A DNA stretch of 6,314 bases, from contig CAIYOE010000170.1 in the NCBI GenBank assembly GCA_903927775.1, positions 1 to 6,314 on the forward strand, given 5' to 3'. This stretch comes from an uncultured Micrococcales bacterium (GTDB lineage Bacteria > Actinomycetota > Actinomycetes > Actinomycetales > Microbacteriaceae). Positions within the stretch are counted from its first letter, which is position 1. Every line of letters begins with the position of its first letter. Position numbers and translations under genes: made by a program. The notes beneath the pieces were generated by a model. That model searched no databases, was not told the DNA's origin, and saw nothing but the letters and a program-made list of their open reading frames with translations. Positions 4,453 to 6,314 of the stretch are shown in pieces.

Positions 4453-5154
4453 ATGCAGCTAAATGACATCCAGATAACGCCCGAACTCAGTGGTCTAATC
4501 GCTGTTCCAGAGGGATCCGGACCCTGGCCCGCGGTGGTAATGGTTCACGAGGTTTTCGGCATCGATGCCAACATGCGCGCCCAAATCACTCGCCTATGTA
4601 AGTCGGGTTATGTGGTGCTTATGCCAGATCTCTACAGCCGAGGTGGAATGCGCAAATGCCTCAACGCAACCTTCAAGGCGCTCGCCGCGGGTGAGGGGCA
4701 GGCATTCACAGACGTACAGTCAGCCAAGGATTTGCTGGCTACCCGCACCGATGTAACAGGCAAGGTTGGTGTAATCGGCTTCTGCATGGGTGGCGGTTTC
4801 GCGCTGTTGCTGTCGACTCGCGGCTACGATGCCTCTGCCGTGAACTACGGGATGCTGCCTAAGAACCTAGACGAGGCACTTTTGGGAGCCTGCCCGATTG
4901 TGGGAAACTACGGCGGAAAAGACGGCCAGCTAAAAGACGCAAAGATCAAGCTCGATGCCGTGCTTACCAAGCACGGTGTGGATCACGACATCAAGGAATA
5001 CCCAAACTCCGGTCACGCATTTATGAACCCCAACCAGGGTGGCGGGCCGGTTTTCGGTACCTTGCTAAAAATCACGGGAGCCACGCCGAATCCAGCAGAC
5101 GCTGTCGACGCCTGGCAGCGCATCGATGCGTTTTTTGCGGAGCACCTGGCCTAG
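4453..5154 (+). CDS. Dienelactone hydrolase family protein (alpha/beta hydrolase)
   Basis: Cytoplasmic alpha/beta hydrolase of 233 residues, the usual length for the family. Dienelactone hydrolase opens 4-carboxymethylenebutenolide to maleylacetate in (chloro)catechol breakdown, but many family members act on other esters or lactones. The expected Cys-Asp-His triad is complete: Cys111 in GFCMGGG (nucleophile elbow), Asp157 in YGGKDG and His188 in NSGHAF. Glu33 in VHEVFG matches the glutamate that activates the cysteine in known dienelactone hydrolases. The N-terminal strand (PAVVMVHEVFGI) and PDLYSR (59-63) also fit. No signal peptide is present. The start at 4453 is set by the leaderless promoter and by homology. 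No catechol-pathway genes lie nearby, so the natural substrate is open. It is divergent from actinorhodopsin and convergent with the CoADR-rhodanese gene, with 15 bp between the stop codons and no clear terminator. Confidence 0.9.
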   Translation: MQLNDIQITPELSGLIAVPEGSGPWPAVVMVHEVFGIDANMRAQITRLCKSGYVVLMPDLYSRGGMRKCLNATFKALAAGEGQAFTDVQSAKDLLATRTDVTGKVGVIGFCMGGGFALLLSTRGYDASAVNYGMLPKNLDEALLGACPIVGNYGGKDGQLKDAKIKLDAVLTKHGVDHDIKEYPNSGHAFMNPNQGGGPVFGTLLKITGATPNPADAVDAWQRIDAFFAEHLA

Positions 5155-5169
5155 GGCGCCACTTGCCCA

Positions 5170-6314
5170 TCAGTGGTTCAGGGCACTCCAGGTAGCGTAA
5201 CCACCATCGAGGTTCCTGACACTAAAGCCGTTGGCTTTCAGAATCTGGGTGGCAATATGACCCCGCTGGCCCACCGCACAATAAACCACCACGTTTTCGG
5301 GCTGCAATTCGCCTAAGCGATCGCGCAGCTCGTCTACCGGAATGTTCATGCTTCCGGGAATATGCCCTGCCGCGTGTTCTGCCGGTGTACGCACATCTAT
5401 GACCTGTGCGTGGTTCGCTATCGCCTGGCTTAGTTCGTGCCATTGCAGAGTTGGTGTGGTTCCGCTCCACACGTTATTTCCAACGTAGCCCGCAATGTTG
5501 ACCGCGTCTTTGGCGGATCCAAACTGAGGAGCATAGGCAAGTTCAAGATCCATCAGGTCATCGATGGTTAGGTTTCCATGGATGGCAGTTGCAATCACAT
5601 CGATGCGCTTGTCGACGCCATCTAGGCCGTGTGCCTGAGCGCCCAGGATTTTGCCGCTGGTTGGGTCGAATAGAACTTTTATGGAAACGCGGCTTGCCCC
5701 CGGGTAGTAGCCCGCGTGGTTGCTTGGGTGCACATGAATGGCCTGGTGGGGGACCCCGGTGGCAACCGCGGCACGTTCACTGAGACCAGTGATCGCAACC
5801 GTGTATCCCAAGGCGCCGAGGATTACTGTGCCCAATGCGGGGTGTGCTGAAACTGCTCGTCCGGCGATTGCATCGGCCACTAAGCGCCCGTGCCGGTTGG
5901 CAAGGTTTGCCAGCGGAATCAAAGTTTGGGCGCCGGTTAGCTCGCCGTTTTTCTCAACTGCGTCGCCAGCGGCAAAAATATCCGGGTCACTGGTTCGCTG
6001 CTGGGCATCCACCCAAAGTCCTCCAGTTTGGCCTATCTTGAGGCCAGCCTGGGCTGCCAGCTGATTGTCGGGTTCTACTCCCGCCGCGGTGAATACAACT
6101 CCCGCGGGGATTACCTGGCCACTCGAAAGCAATACCGATGTTTCGGTGATTTCCGCTACCTCGGCGTTTAAAACTATTTCAACTCCGTTTGATGCCAGTC
6201 GATCTTGCAGGGGCTGAACCATTTCCGGGTCGAACTGCCCAAGGATGCTGGAACCGCGTTGAATCACCGTCACAGGGAATCCTAGGTGGCGAATGTTTTC
6301 GGCAAGTTCAATAC
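5170..6314 (-). CDS. FAD-dependent CoA-disulfide/persulfide reductase with C-terminal rhodanese domain (5' part outside window)
   Basis: Flavoenzyme of the CoADR-rhodanese type, expected to use NAD(P)H to reduce CoA disulfide or CoA/other persulfides in the cytoplasm. The frame is open to the right edge (first full codon at 6312), leaving 380 residues of roughly 550. Numbered from that codon: the end of the NAD(P)H-binding domain (IELAENIRHLGFPVTVIQRG, 1-20), the second FAD motif with TAAGVEPDN (75-83) and FAAGDAVE (113-120), the dimerisation domain with YAPQFGSAKD (260-269), and a rhodanese domain at about 288-380 with VIDVRTPAEHAAGHIPGS and the active-site loop CAVGQRG, Cys345. The rhodanese cysteine is intact. 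The redox-active N-terminal cysteine lies beyond the window. The GTG at 6273 is internal, not the start, since family homology continues upstream of it. Related proteins are Bacillus CoADR-RHD and Shewanella Npsr. Exact acceptor is uncertain. Confidence 0.9.
   Translation of the reverse strand, partial: IELAENIRHLGFPVTVIQRGSSILGQFDPEMVQPLQDRLASNGVEIVLNAEVAEITETSVLLSSGQVIPAGVVFTAAGVEPDNQLAAQAGLKIGQTGGLWVDAQQRTSDPDIFAAGDAVEKNGELTGAQTLIPLANLANRHGRLVADAIAGRAVSAHPALGTVILGALGYTVAITGLSERAAVATGVPHQAIHVHPSNHAGYYPGASRVSIKVLFDPTSGKILGAQAHGLDGVDKRIDVIATAIHGNLTIDDLMDLELAYAPQFGSAKDAVNIAGYVGNNVWSGTTPTLQWHELSQAIANHAQVIDVRTPAEHAAGHIPGSMNIPVDELRDRLGELQPENVVVYCAVGQRGHIATQILKANGFSVRNLDGGYATWSALNH

Noticed and set aside
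5170..6273. GTG at 6273 as the true start of the CoADR-rhodanese gene
   Set aside because: The frame stays open to the window edge and the upstream residues (IELAENIRHLGFP) match the family's NAD(P)H domain, so the gene is cut by the window.
1..6314. CRISPR arrays, tRNA/rRNA genes, insertion sequences or phage genes
   Set aside because: No regularly spaced repeats, no cloverleaf-like or rRNA segments, no transposase or integrase motifs were seen on reading both strands.

Overview
The window looks like chromosomal DNA of an aquatic actinobacterium, most likely a small-genome planktonic Microbacteriaceae (the Rhodoluna/Aquiluna 'Luna' type). The main reasons are a proton-pumping rhodopsin with actinorhodopsin features, moderate GC content, and several genes with TTGAnn/TAnnnT promoters six bases before the start codon, which predicts leaderless mRNAs as is common in Actinobacteria. 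The lineage is an inference from these features, not from a search.

Layout: (1) 1-650, minus: the N-terminal part of a succinate-semialdehyde-type aldehyde dehydrogenase, running off the left edge. (2) 732-1058, minus: a small YCII/DGPF-domain protein, divergent from (3) 1113-2270, plus: a secreted family-16 glycoside hydrolase with an N-terminal InlB-type B-repeat. (4) 2358-2627 and 2627-3019, plus: a Phd-family antitoxin and PIN-domain toxin pair behind a leaderless promoter that carries a 17-bp perfect palindrome. (5) 3016-3396, minus: a four-helix membrane protein of unknown function whose stop codon overlaps that of the toxin. (6) 3469-4242, minus: actinorhodopsin, ending at a strong hairpin terminator with a UUCG loop. 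(7) 4243-4452: a 210-bp divergent control region, the longest gene-free stretch, holding both promoters, an inverted repeat and two sets of direct repeats. (8) 4453-5154, plus: a dienelactone-hydrolase-family protein. (9) 5170-6314, minus: the C-terminal part of a CoA-disulfide/persulfide reductase fused to a rhodanese domain, running off the right edge.

The genes do not form one pathway. They read as separate transcription units typical of a streamlined aquatic heterotroph: light-driven proton pumping (rhodopsin), polysaccharide scavenging (GH16), small-carbon metabolism (aldehyde dehydrogenase, DLH family), thiol/sulfane redox balance (CoADR-rhodanese) and a toxin-antitoxin pair. I found no convincing undescribed multi-gene system. 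The best leads are the rhodopsin's apparent carotenoid-antenna window, the organisation of the rhodopsin/DLH control region, and the repeated leaderless promoter design.
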